A stretch of DNA of 64,000 nt, from contig JAUHYW010000013.1 of NCBI GenBank assembly GCA_030426085.1, positions 67,074-131,073 of the forward strand. The letters are read 5' to 3'. The translations under genes and the position numbers were made by a program. This stretch comes from a bacterium (GTDB lineage: Bacteria > Myxococcota_A > Bradymonadia > UBA7976 > UBA1532). This document shows, piece after piece, positions 33,924-41,364 of this stretch. The notes under the pieces are model-generated. The model had not been told where the DNA came from. It did no database searches and worked only from the letters and a program-made list of their open reading frames with translations. Position 1 is the first letter of the stretch; each line of letters begins with the position of its first letter.

Positions 33924-36332
33924 ATGAGCCGAAGAGTCGCGCGCAGCCCGTCGAACGCGGCGCGGGAGGCGAAGAGCGGCGCGCCGACGACCCGCGGCGC
34001 GGGCCGGCGGGATCCGCGGTCGGCCTTCGGCAACAGGGCGATGCTGCGCCTGCTCGCCGCCATGGCCGGAGGCGACCCGAGCGCGCCGCAGCCGGTGGTC
34101 CAGCGGAAGGCGCGGGGGCCCCGGGTCGCCGGCTCGGCCGAGTCGGTCGCGGCGGCGGGCGTGCAGGGGATGGGGGGGTCGCTGCCGCACCGGTCGACGC
34201 TGAAGCGCGCGTTCGCCGGGCACGATCTGAGCGGGATCCGATCTCACGTGGGGCCCCGCGCGGCGGCGGCGTCGCGGGCGCTGGGGGCCGAAGCGTACGC
34301 GTTCGGCGACCGGGTGGCGTTCGCCGAGCCGCGGCCGAGCCTGTTCACCGCCGCGCACGAGACGGCGCACGTCCTCCAGCAGCGGCAGGGGGTGCAGCTC
34401 GCGGGCGGCGTCGGGCGGGTGGGTGATCGCTACGAGGAGAACGCCGACGCGGTCGCCGAGGCCGTCGTGGCGGGCAAGCGGCTGCCGCCCATCCTCGGCG
34501 GCGGGGGCGGGGGCCCGGCGGTGCAGCGCCGCAGCAAGCTGCACAAGTTCGTCGACAAGCAGCGGCAGCTCACCGACGAGGAGCGCGAGGGGCACACGAC
34601 GGTCGGCTTCGAATTCGAGTTCGCCAAGATGACGGACGCCGGGCCGCTGCACGGTCGGACGCACGTCGAGATCGGCGAGTCGTCCAGGATGGACCGGCCG
34701 CCGCTCCCGTTCGTGCTCGAGACCGACGCGGGCGACGCGCTCGAGCTGGTGACGCCGCCGTTCTGGCTGCCGACCTTCGGCGATCGGCTGCTGCCGCGCG
34801 CCGACGCGGTCGACGGGGTCATCGGGCTGTTCCAGCGCACGCTCGGCCGCCTCGTCGACGGGGAACCCACGATCGGGCAGGTGGTGACGTCGCTGCGATC
34901 GAATGGCATCGACATGGCTCTCCGGCCGGTTGGGGGAGATGAGCCGGTGGCCCGGGAGACGATGGAGCGCATCCGTCTCGAGACGCTCAAGAAGGCGAGG
35001 CCAGAGGCGGAGAGCGGCGCCGAGGGGATCGCGACGCACGTCAACATCGCGACCGACGCATCGGGCGACGCGCTGCTCAATCAGGGGTTCCGCGGCGACC
35101 GCCTCTCGGATGACGAGATCATCCGCGAGTTCACCGACCTCGAAGATGCGGTCTTCGCCACGCTCGTCGAGAACACGATGGGCCGTGATCACGATGAGGA
35201 CGCCGACCTCCGCGCGCGGGTCGCCGAGCGGATAGAGGCTCACAAGGAGACGCTGGAGGGTCAGGCCGAGGGCCTCGAAGAGGCGTTCCACGCCAAGGCC
35301 GCGACCGTGCTCGACAACCGCCCCCGCAAGCGGGCTGCGTTCGAGGACGAGGCCACCGCGGCCAAGGACGACATCCTGAGTTCGGTGGACGCCATCGACC
35401 CGGAGGTGCTCCGCCGGCCGCTGGTGATGTCGTTCGACGTCGCCCGATTGGCGGCCGACGTCTCCGAGGTGGCCGACCGCATCGACACGGGCTTCCACGA
35501 TCTGCTCGAGCGGCTCAACTCGGCCAGGGCGTTCTGGAGGCGCACGGTCAAGCCGCGGGACATCGCCTTCGTCTCTCGGGGCCCGGCCGTCGCCCTGGCG
35601 GCGCGGCGCGCGCTCAGGCGGGTGCCGCTGCGCGGGGAGGACGACCCGGCGCTGTCGGCGTTCCTGCGGACGCTGGCGCGCACGATCGCCGGGCAGATGG
35701 CGGTCCCGGCGATCGAGGCGCGGCGGGAGCACCTGATCGCGCCCGACCTCGATCAGGCCAGATTCCAGAAATTCTGCCGGCTGTATGCGAGCCGGGTGAA
35801 GGACGTGCGCGGGGTCTGGGCCAAGGCGTCGCTGCTCGACATCGGGCTCGGCGTGCTGAGCCACGACGCGTGGGGCAAGGTGAGGCGGGCTCTCGACGAC
35901 CACGACGTCAAGGACGCGATCCACGACAGCCTGCGGGACTCACACAAGTCCGCGAGGCGAGGCCTCCTCGCTCCGCACGCCCCCATCGTCCAGGCCGACG
36001 AAGTCTGGCCCCACGTCGACGATCTCATGACCGACGTCGTCGCCTTCATCGAGGCCGAGCACCTCGCCGAGGTCGACCACGACGACGAGCCGGTGGTCTC
36101 CAACGAAGAGCGGATGCAGATGTCGGTGATGGATGACCGGCCGATCGACTTCATGGAGCACCACCGGTCGCTGATGACGCCCCGGCAGGACACGTTGATC
36201 CCACCCGATCAGGTCACGATGCCCGACATCTGGGGCGACAAGACCCGGCAATACGTCGTCGAGCTGCGGACCGACGCGGTCGAGCGGCTCCGGCGGATCC
36301 AGGAGCTCGGCGAGTTCGAGGACGGGTTCTGA
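33924..36332 (+). CDS. DUF4157 (eCIS-associated) effector/toxin with a possible amidoligase-like domain
   Basis: 802 aa, ATG at 33924 after GGGGGGAGGGG. The N-terminus has the GNRAMLRLL element often seen ahead of DUF4157. Residues about 88-155 match DUF4157: LSGIRSHVGPRAAAASRALGAE, then the zinc motif HETAH (His145, Glu146, His149) followed by VLQQRQG. Then comes GDRYEENADAVAEAVVAG. DUF4157 marks cargo of extracellular contractile injection systems. After a Gly-rich hinge, residues 210-365 carry GFEFEF (218-223), LETDAGDALELVTPPF (255-270) and THVNIAT (361-367). Their order recalls the amidoligase fold (acidic ligands, ExV-SPP, HVH). The last 430 residues are helical and unknown. No sheath, tube or baseplate genes are in the window. 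Confidence 0.75.
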   Translation: MSRRVARSPSNAAREAKSGAPTTRGAGRRDPRSAFGNRAMLRLLAAMAGGDPSAPQPVVQRKARGPRVAGSAESVAAAGVQGMGGSLPHRSTLKRAFAGHDLSGIRSHVGPRAAAASRALGAEAYAFGDRVAFAEPRPSLFTAAHETAHVLQQRQGVQLAGGVGRVGDRYEENADAVAEAVVAGKRLPPILGGGGGGPAVQRRSKLHKFVDKQRQLTDEEREGHTTVGFEFEFAKMTDAGPLHGRTHVEIGESSRMDRPPLPFVLETDAGDALELVTPPFWLPTFGDRLLPRADAVDGVIGLFQRTLGRLVDGEPTIGQVVTSLRSNGIDMALRPVGGDEPVARETMERIRLETLKKARPEAESGAEGIATHVNIATDASGDALLNQGFRGDRLSDDEIIREFTDLEDAVFATLVENTMGRDHDEDADLRARVAERIEAHKETLEGQAEGLEEAFHAKAATVLDNRPRKRAAFEDEATAAKDDILSSVDAIDPEVLRRPLVMSFDVARLAADVSEVADRIDTGFHDLLERLNSARAFWRRTVKPRDIAFVSRGPAVALAARRALRRVPLRGEDDPALSAFLRTLARTIAGQMAVPAIEARREHLIAPDLDQARFQKFCRLYASRVKDVRGVWAKASLLDIGLGVLSHDAWGKVRRALDDHDVKDAIHDSLRDSHKSARRGLLAPHAPIVQADEVWPHVDDLMTDVVAFIEAEHLAEVDHDDEPVVSNEERMQMSVMDDRPIDFMEHHRSLMTPRQDTLIPPDQVTMPDIWGDKTRQYVVELRTDAVERLRRIQELGEFEDGF

Positions 36333-36346
36333 CCAGATCGGCCTCT

Positions 36347-36377
36347 CCCGGCCGAAGTCACACCGGTGGCCGGTGCC
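36347..36377 (+). repeat. Left copy of a perfect 31-bp direct repeat
   Basis: It begins CCCGGCCGAAGTCACACCGG and is identical over 31 bases to 37264-37294. It lies 14 bases after the stop of the DUF4157 gene. The flanking bases differ between copies. Confidence 0.95.
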
Positions 36378-36475
36378 CGGATCGGGGGTGCCAGGCACCT
36401 GGATCTGGATCGGGGGTGCCTGGCACCTGGATCTGGGCACCTGGATCTGGATCCGGGCACCTGGATCGGGCAGCT
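36378..36475. repeat. Palindromic tandem repeats GGTGCC-N-GGCACC with CTGGATC units
   Basis: GGTGCC-A-GGCACC (36387-36399) and GGTGCC-T-GGCACC (36415-36427) are 13-base palindromes 28 bp apart. They are followed by degenerate copies of GGCACCTGGATCTGGATC. This looks like a REP-type or structured non-coding repeat. The arrangement is not a CRISPR. Confidence 0.8.
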
Positions 36476-36590
36476 CTCTCGGGCCCTTACCCCAGGGGCG
36501 TGGCGCCCGACGGCCATATCGATGGCCCGCGAGCCCCGGGCGCGGGCTCGATCGCGGGGGCGATGGCCCGAGAATGACGGCGCCCGGCGG

Positions 36591-37120
36591 ATTTTCGGCC
36601 GGCGCGCCGGAGAAAATGCCGCCGCCGGTCTACTTTCGTGACGGCTTTGCCCCAGAAGTGCCGGCCGAGGCCCCGATTTTCAGACGCCTTGCGCCCGTCG
36701 AGCCACCCCCAAGGCCCCTTTCGGCAGACGCGCCGCCCGTCCAAGACCGGGCGGTGGCCTGATTCTGGCGAAGCGATGGCGGCTCCGAACCGCCGACAGG
36801 GGGGTGGATCGCCAGTGCTTTGCGCCCGGGAGGCCTCGCGAGGACCCCCCGGCGCCATTCACCCGGGCGCTGTCGCGAGGTCAGGGCGCCCGGATCGGAT
36901 GGCGCGGGGGGCCCTCGCGCGGGCTCGGCGGGGCAAAGGCCTGGCCGAGGGGCGGCCTGGGGGTGGCTCGACGGGGGCAAAGGCCCGCCGAATCGGCCCG
37001 GCGGGTGGCCCGCCCGCGCCATTCGCCCCGCCCGAGCGTCGCGCCGCCGGCACTTGTGGGGCAAAGCCGTCACCGAAGTGGACCGGCGCCGGCATTTTTT
37101 CCGGCGGGCCGGGCGAGAAT
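36591..37120. repeat. Large imperfect inverted repeat (72-bp arms)
   Basis: Bases 36591-36662, reverse-complemented, match 37049-37120 at 63 of 72 positions, including the shared block GGGGCAAAGCCGTCAC. A second inner pair, GGGGGTGGCTCGACGGG, occurs near 36690-36710 (minus) and 36959-36976 (plus). The arms could pair into a long cruciform or RNA stem around a core of about 390 bp. Confidence 0.85.
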
Positions 37121-37195
37121 GAGCCCCGGACGGGGCCGGGGGGCTGTAACGGCGCTGATCGTCCCCCGGGCGCTGCGTTCGTGCGCCATGGCCTG

Positions 37196-37263
37196 CCGAG
37201 GTGCTGCCGAGGTGCGGTGCTGCCGAGGTGCTGCCGAGGTGCGGTGCTGCCGAGGTGCTGCCG
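37196..37263 (+). repeat. 27-bp tandem repeat, about 2.5 copies
   Basis: The unit is CCGAGGTGCTG followed by CCGAGGTGCGGTGCTG. Two exact copies are followed by a partial third that runs into the right direct repeat. Confidence 0.9.
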
Positions 37264-37294
37264 CCCGGCCGAAGTCACACCGGTGGCCGGTGCC
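37264..37294 (+). repeat. Right copy of the 31-bp direct repeat
   Basis: Identical to 36347-36377. It contains the stop codon and the last codons (RHRPPV) of the minus-strand gene that ends at 37275. Confidence 0.95.
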
Positions 37295-38033
37295 TGCGCT
37301 GCCCCTCGATATCGTCGACGAGGCGCGCATGAAGGGACGCGAACTTCCGCTCCAGCGCGGCGGAGAACCTCAGGTAGCCATCAGCGAAGGCATCCAGCTC
37401 GTATTGGAATGCCTCACGGTAGGCCAGGAGCTGGAAGACATGCTCGACGTGGGCGAGCTCGATCTCGCTGCCATGGGACTTCAAGAACACCAGATCGACC
37501 GGGATCCCATGCTTCAGGGAGAAGCGACGGAAGCCTTCATGGTAGACCGGGTACCACGCCGTGGCGAAGACCTCGTTGGCGAAGAGCGCCCCCATGGCCG
37601 CCGCCGGGCTGTCGCCGCCGAGCAAACCGAGCAGCGCCTCGTCGAAGAAGCGCGACGCGGCCTCCCCCCACGCCCGGCAGTCCTCGGCGCTCATGTCCAG
37701 GGAGCGGACGAGGTCGAAGATCATCTTGATGTGCGTCGTGCCCTGCTGCTCGAGGCCGACGGCGTCCAGATCGGCGCCGAACTCCGTCGCGAGCAGGGGG
37801 TCGAGGAACTCACAGATGAACGCCGGGTGATCGACGAGACCCCTCCGCATCTGCGTGAGCCCGACGATGACATTGAGGTTGTATCCCACCTGCATCGCCG
37901 CGACCTGCCTGGCGAACCCCAGCGAGAACGTGCCATCCCGGAACGAGAGCAGGAAGGGGTGCTGCCCCATCCGCGTGCGCTCCCCCTCGATCTCTGCCTG
38001 ATTCGACGGCAGCGACGCTTCGGCCTTCGTCAT
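37275..38033 (-). CDS. Heme-oxygenase-like diiron oxidase/oxygenase (HDO, iron-containing redox enzyme family)
   Basis: 252 aa. The ATG at 38033 is chosen because GGGAGG lies 6-7 bases upstream; the ATG at 38039 is too close to it. All-helical, with the family start GQHPFLLSFRDGTFSLGFARQ. Likely metal ligands are spaced as in UndA/BesC-type enzymes: Glu and His in EFGADLDAVGLEQQGTTH, Glu in FANEVFATAW, and the His/Glu/His set in SHGSEIELAHVEH. Such enzymes use O2 at a two-iron site for C-C cleavage, N-oxygenation or desaturation of small molecules. The substrate is unknown. GC is lower than in the core genes. It is followed upstream by a GNAT gene on the same strand. Confidence 0.78.
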   Translation of the reverse strand: MTKAEASLPSNQAEIEGERTRMGQHPFLLSFRDGTFSLGFARQVAAMQVGYNLNVIVGLTQMRRGLVDHPAFICEFLDPLLATEFGADLDAVGLEQQGTTHIKMIFDLVRSLDMSAEDCRAWGEAASRFFDEALLGLLGGDSPAAAMGALFANEVFATAWYPVYHEGFRRFSLKHGIPVDLVFLKSHGSEIELAHVEHVFQLLAYREAFQYELDAFADGYLRFSAALERKFASLHARLVDDIEGQRRHRPPV

Positions 38034-38085
38034 CGACATCCTCCCTCGGCGAGGCGTCCACGCGTATCAGACTCCACCCCCCGCT

Positions 38086-38850
38086 TCAACGCGCGGGACC
38101 GTCGTCGTGGCGGGTGAGCCGAACCGGGTCCCGCCCCCGTCGGGCGCGGTCGAGCGCGGCGTCGATGGGGCCCCGATCGGTGCCCCCGAAGGCGACGCGG
38201 CGGACGTCTCCATCCATCCAGTCGAAATACGCCCGCCCCCCGACGTCGCGGCAGTAGAAGTGCTCGAGGAGATCGGCGTGGGCCCCGACGGTCCGCGCGA
38301 CGTAGCCGTCGAGCGGCCCGGCCTCGAGCGCCGCGCTCAGCCCCGAGGTCCAGAGGAGCCGCGCCAGCCCCGAGCGTCGGTGGCGGGGGGTGACGACGAT
38401 CCAATCCGCGTAGAAGAGCCGCGGGGCGGGTTGCTCCAGGCGGCGCAGCAGGCACTCGACCTCTTCCGCGCTGGCGCGGGCCGCGTCGCTGAGGCCGAGG
38501 CCGCTCGCCCGCTCTCGGGCCCGGACCGCCGCCGCGGCTTCATCGCGCAGCCCGAGCCGCAGGTTCTCCGAGGCCGCGCCGAGGGGGTAGCCCCAGAAAG
38601 CGCCCGCGAGGGCGCCCCCGATGGTGGCCCACAGGAGCACGGGTCCACCGCGCTTCCCCGCCGAGACCAGCGCGTGGATGTCGCCGCCGAGTATGGCGTC
38701 GACCGACGCGAAGGCGGGCTGGTGGGCATACGGGCTGCCGGCGAGGCCGTCGTGGAGGAGCGCGGCCAGCCTGGTCTGCCCCTCGAGGGCGTCGCTGCCT
38801 CCCAGGGATTCGAATCCGAGTTCGAGGCTGGTCGCGACATGGAGGTCCAC
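38086..38850 (-). CDS. GNAT-family N-acetyltransferase-like protein
   Basis: 254 aa from a GTG at 38850, without a clear ribosome-binding site. The C-terminal half contains DWIVVTPRHRRSGLARLLW, the cofactor-binding beta-strand and loop of GNAT enzymes. The N-terminal half contains ALVSAGKRGGPVLLWATIGGALAG, which may be a strand or a buried helix. It lies 52 bp upstream of the diiron-enzyme gene on the same strand, so they are probably co-transcribed. The substrate is unknown. Confidence 0.7.
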   Translation of the reverse strand: MDLHVATSLELGFESLGGSDALEGQTRLAALLHDGLAGSPYAHQPAFASVDAILGGDIHALVSAGKRGGPVLLWATIGGALAGAFWGYPLGAASENLRLGLRDEAAAAVRARERASGLGLSDAARASAEEVECLLRRLEQPAPRLFYADWIVVTPRHRRSGLARLLWTSGLSAALEAGPLDGYVARTVGAHADLLEHFYCRDVGGRAYFDWMDGDVRRVAFGGTDRGPIDAALDRARRGRDPVRLTRHDDGPAR

Positions 38851-38984
38851 TCATCGACCCTGTGGTGCTGCGCCGCCCCTCACGAGGCGGGTCGATGCGA
38901 GACGTTGTAGGGTGTCGGGGTGGGTGTCAACCACCGTAGGGCGTCGGGGGGCGTCGGGCCGCCGGCCGCGCTGGCCCGCCCGCC

Positions 38985-40400
38985 TCAGCTCGTCGGCATC
39001 GGCGAGGCCGGCGGCTCCGGCTCGGGGTCGGCCACCGCCGCCTCGGCCTCCAGGTCGCTGTCGGGCCCCACGACCCCCCGGACCATCCACCAGGCGACGC
39101 CGCCCGCGATCAGGTTGCCCACGGCCAGCCCGCCGAAGATGCCTTCGACCCCGAACAGCGCCTCGCCGATCAGGGCCAGCGGCAGGGCGAGCACGAACAG
39201 CCGGGTCACGATGACCGCCGCCGAGTGCAGCGGGCGGTTGAGCGCGTTGAAGGTGGTGTTGGCCATGATCGCCACCCCGAAGGCGCCGTAGCTCACCGGC
39301 ACCAGCCACAGGTAGTGGCGGGTCACGTCGACCACCCGGGGGTCGTCGGCGAAGAAGCCGCCGATGGTCGAGGCGCCGATCGCCAGCAGCCCGGCCACCG
39401 CCAGCCCGTAGAGCAGGCAGAAGCGCAGCGAGAGGTACACCGCCTCCCGGATGCGGCCGCAGGCCTTCGCCCCGAAGTTCTGCCCCACGAACGGGGCCAT
39501 GCCCGAGCCCAGGGCGAAGACGGCCACCATCGCCAGGGCCTCGACCCGCCCGCCGACGCCGAAGCCGGCGACCGCCTCCGGGCCGTGGCCCGAGACCATG
39601 CGGGTCAGGATGCCGTTGGCCACCGGCACCAGCAGGAAGGTGCCCGCCGCCGGCAGCCCCACGTAGAGGATGGCCTTCCACGAGGCCCACACCCGGGCCA
39701 CGCGGGGCCACTCGAACGCCAGCATGCGCTCCCGCCGATGCAGCACCCACAGCGCGGCGCAGAAGGTCGTGATCCAGGCGAGCACCGTCGCCAGCGCCCC
39801 GCCGAAGAGCCCCAGGCGGGGGAAGGGCCCCAGGCCGAAGATCAGGAGCGGGTCGAGGATCAGGTTCACCCCGCCGGCGCAGATCATGATGAGGCTGGGG
39901 GTCTTCGTATCGCCGGTGGCCCGGATCGCGGCGTTGCCCACCATCGGCACCACCAGGAAGCCCAGCCCGAAGTAGATCGGGCGCATGTACTCGGCGATGA
40001 GCGGCACCATCTCGGGGTCGGCGCCCAGCGCCAGGAAGAGCGGCTCGATCGTCAGCAGCCCGATGCCCGACAGCGTCGTGACCAGGGCCACCGCCAGGAA
40101 GAGCGCGTGGGTCGTCAGCCGCCGCACCCGCTCGGGGTGCTGCTCGCCGATGGCCCGGGCGATGACCGCCGAGGCCCCGACCCCGATGCCCATGGTGATG
40201 TTGGTGACGACGTAGGTGACCGGGAACGTGAACGCCATCGCCGCCAGCGGGCCGGCCCCGAGCTGCCCGATGAACCAGGTGTCGACGATGTTGAACAGGG
40301 TCACCGCGATGACCCCGGCCACCATCGGCAGGGTCAGCCGGGCCAGGGCGGGGCCCACCGGGCCCCGGGTCAGATCGATCCGGGCGGGTCTGTCGGCCAC
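38985..40400 (-). CDS. MATE-family multidrug/toxin exporter
   Basis: 471 aa from a GTG at 40400 preceded by AGGAG. About twelve hydrophobic helices in two halves, with MATE hallmarks: LTLPMVAGVIAVTLFNIVDTWF near the start, then AAIRATGDTKTPS and GLGPFPRLGLFGGALATV. The family exports cationic drugs, secondary metabolites or fermentation products in exchange for Na+ or H+. It ends in a Glu/Pro-rich cytoplasmic tail. Divergent from the HEAT-repeat gene. It might export the product of the HDO/GNAT pair, but nothing beyond proximity shows this. Confidence 0.93.
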   Translation of the reverse strand: MADRPARIDLTRGPVGPALARLTLPMVAGVIAVTLFNIVDTWFIGQLGAGPLAAMAFTFPVTYVVTNITMGIGVGASAVIARAIGEQHPERVRRLTTHALFLAVALVTTLSGIGLLTIEPLFLALGADPEMVPLIAEYMRPIYFGLGFLVVPMVGNAAIRATGDTKTPSLIMICAGGVNLILDPLLIFGLGPFPRLGLFGGALATVLAWITTFCAALWVLHRRERMLAFEWPRVARVWASWKAILYVGLPAAGTFLLVPVANGILTRMVSGHGPEAVAGFGVGGRVEALAMVAVFALGSGMAPFVGQNFGAKACGRIREAVYLSLRFCLLYGLAVAGLLAIGASTIGGFFADDPRVVDVTRHYLWLVPVSYGAFGVAIMANTTFNALNRPLHSAAVIVTRLFVLALPLALIGEALFGVEGIFGGLAVGNLIAGGVAWWMVRGVVGPDSDLEAEAAVADPEPEPPASPMPTS

Positions 40401-40524
40401 GGCGACTCCTGCGGGGTGACCCGAGAGAGATGCACGGGCGGCGGATGCGATTCCCGGGCTTGCACCTGCGCGCCGCGCCGCTATCATGCGCGACCCGTCC
40501 CAATCCGACGCCAGGGAGGCCCCC

Positions 40525-41364
40525 GTGGCTCAGCAGACCGATACGCAGCCCACCGCCGAAGACCGCGCCGAGGCCGATCACTGGATCGCCCATGCCCGCG
40601 CCGCCGAGCCGGGCGGCGACGACTACCAGGAGGCGGTGATGGCCCTGCACCGGCGGGGCGACCGGGCCACCTTCGAGGCCGCCCGAGCCCTGCTCGACGC
40701 CGACGAGCCCCCCGCCCGGGCGCTGGCCGCCGACGTCCTGGGGCAGCTCGGGGTGCCCGAGCGCACGCTGCCCGAGGCGTGCTTCGCCGCCCTCACCGAC
40801 CGCCTGCGCCGGGAGGAGCACCCCGCGGTGCTCGCCGCGCTGGCCCACAACCTCGGCGGGCTCGAGCAGCCGGGCGCGGTGGGCGCGGTGCTGCCCCTGG
40901 CCGATCACCCCGACCCCGACGTGCGCTACGGCGCGGTGCGCGGGCTGATGGGCCACGACGACCCCCGGGCGATCGACGCGCTCATCGCGCTCAGCGCCGA
41001 CCCCGAGCCCGACGTGCGGAGCTGGGCCACCTTCGCGCTGGGCTCGCAGACCGAGGTCGACACCCCCGCGCTGCGGGCGGCGCTGATGGCCCGGCTGGAC
41101 GACGACGCGCTCGACGCCGAGATCCGGGGCGAGGCGCTGGTGGGCCTCGCCGAGCGGGGGGTCGACGCCATCGTGGACCACGTCGCCCGGGCGCTGTCCG
41201 CCGGCCTCGACCCGCTGGCCGTCGAGGCCGCCGGCCTGCTCGGCGCGCCGGCCCTGCTGCCCGCGCTGAAGGCCCTGCGCGCGCACCCCGAGATGACGGT
41301 GCACTTCCGCAGCGTGACGCTCGGCGACGCCATCGCCCGCTGCGACCCCGAAGCGGACGTCTGA
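40525..41364 (+). CDS. HEAT-repeat protein
   Basis: 279 aa. The GTG at 40525 follows AGGGAGG and gives MAQQTDTQPTAED; an ATG at 40486 would add 13 residues. The helical repeats follow the PBS-lyase/HEAT pattern (HPDPDVRYGAVRGLMGHDDPRAIDALIAL, EPDVRSWATFALG). HEAT proteins are scaffolds for protein contacts. No signal peptide, so it is cytoplasmic. The stop overlaps the next ATG (TGATG). Confidence 0.85.
   Translation: MAQQTDTQPTAEDRAEADHWIAHARAAEPGGDDYQEAVMALHRRGDRATFEAARALLDADEPPARALAADVLGQLGVPERTLPEACFAALTDRLRREEHPAVLAALAHNLGGLEQPGAVGAVLPLADHPDPDVRYGAVRGLMGHDDPRAIDALIALSADPEPDVRSWATFALGSQTEVDTPALRAALMARLDDDALDAEIRGEALVGLAERGVDAIVDHVARALSAGLDPLAVEAAGLLGAPALLPALKALRAHPEMTVHFRSVTLGDAIARCDPEADV

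Larger units (their letters stand above)
36378..37263. mobile_element. Gene-free palindromic element bounded by 31-bp direct repeats (possible non-autonomous element)
   Basis: 886 bp with no credible gene: the frames here have neither conserved protein features nor a credible start. It holds the palindromic array at 36378-36475, a pair of inverted arms (36591-36662 and 37049-37120) and a 27-bp tandem array (37196-37263), and is exactly flanked by the 31-bp direct repeats. The right repeat overlaps the 3' end of the neighbouring minus-strand gene. This is what insertion into a gene end with duplication of the target would leave. No transposase or integrase is present. Confidence 0.5.

Noticed and set aside
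36378-36475. Possible CRISPR array
   Set aside because: The repeats are short palindromes with near-identical spacing sequence and no unique spacers, and no cas genes are present.
36638-38117. Plus-strand frames across the gene-free element
   Set aside because: Arg/Gly/Pro-rich, no credible ribosome-binding site, and they run antisense into the well-supported diiron-enzyme gene.
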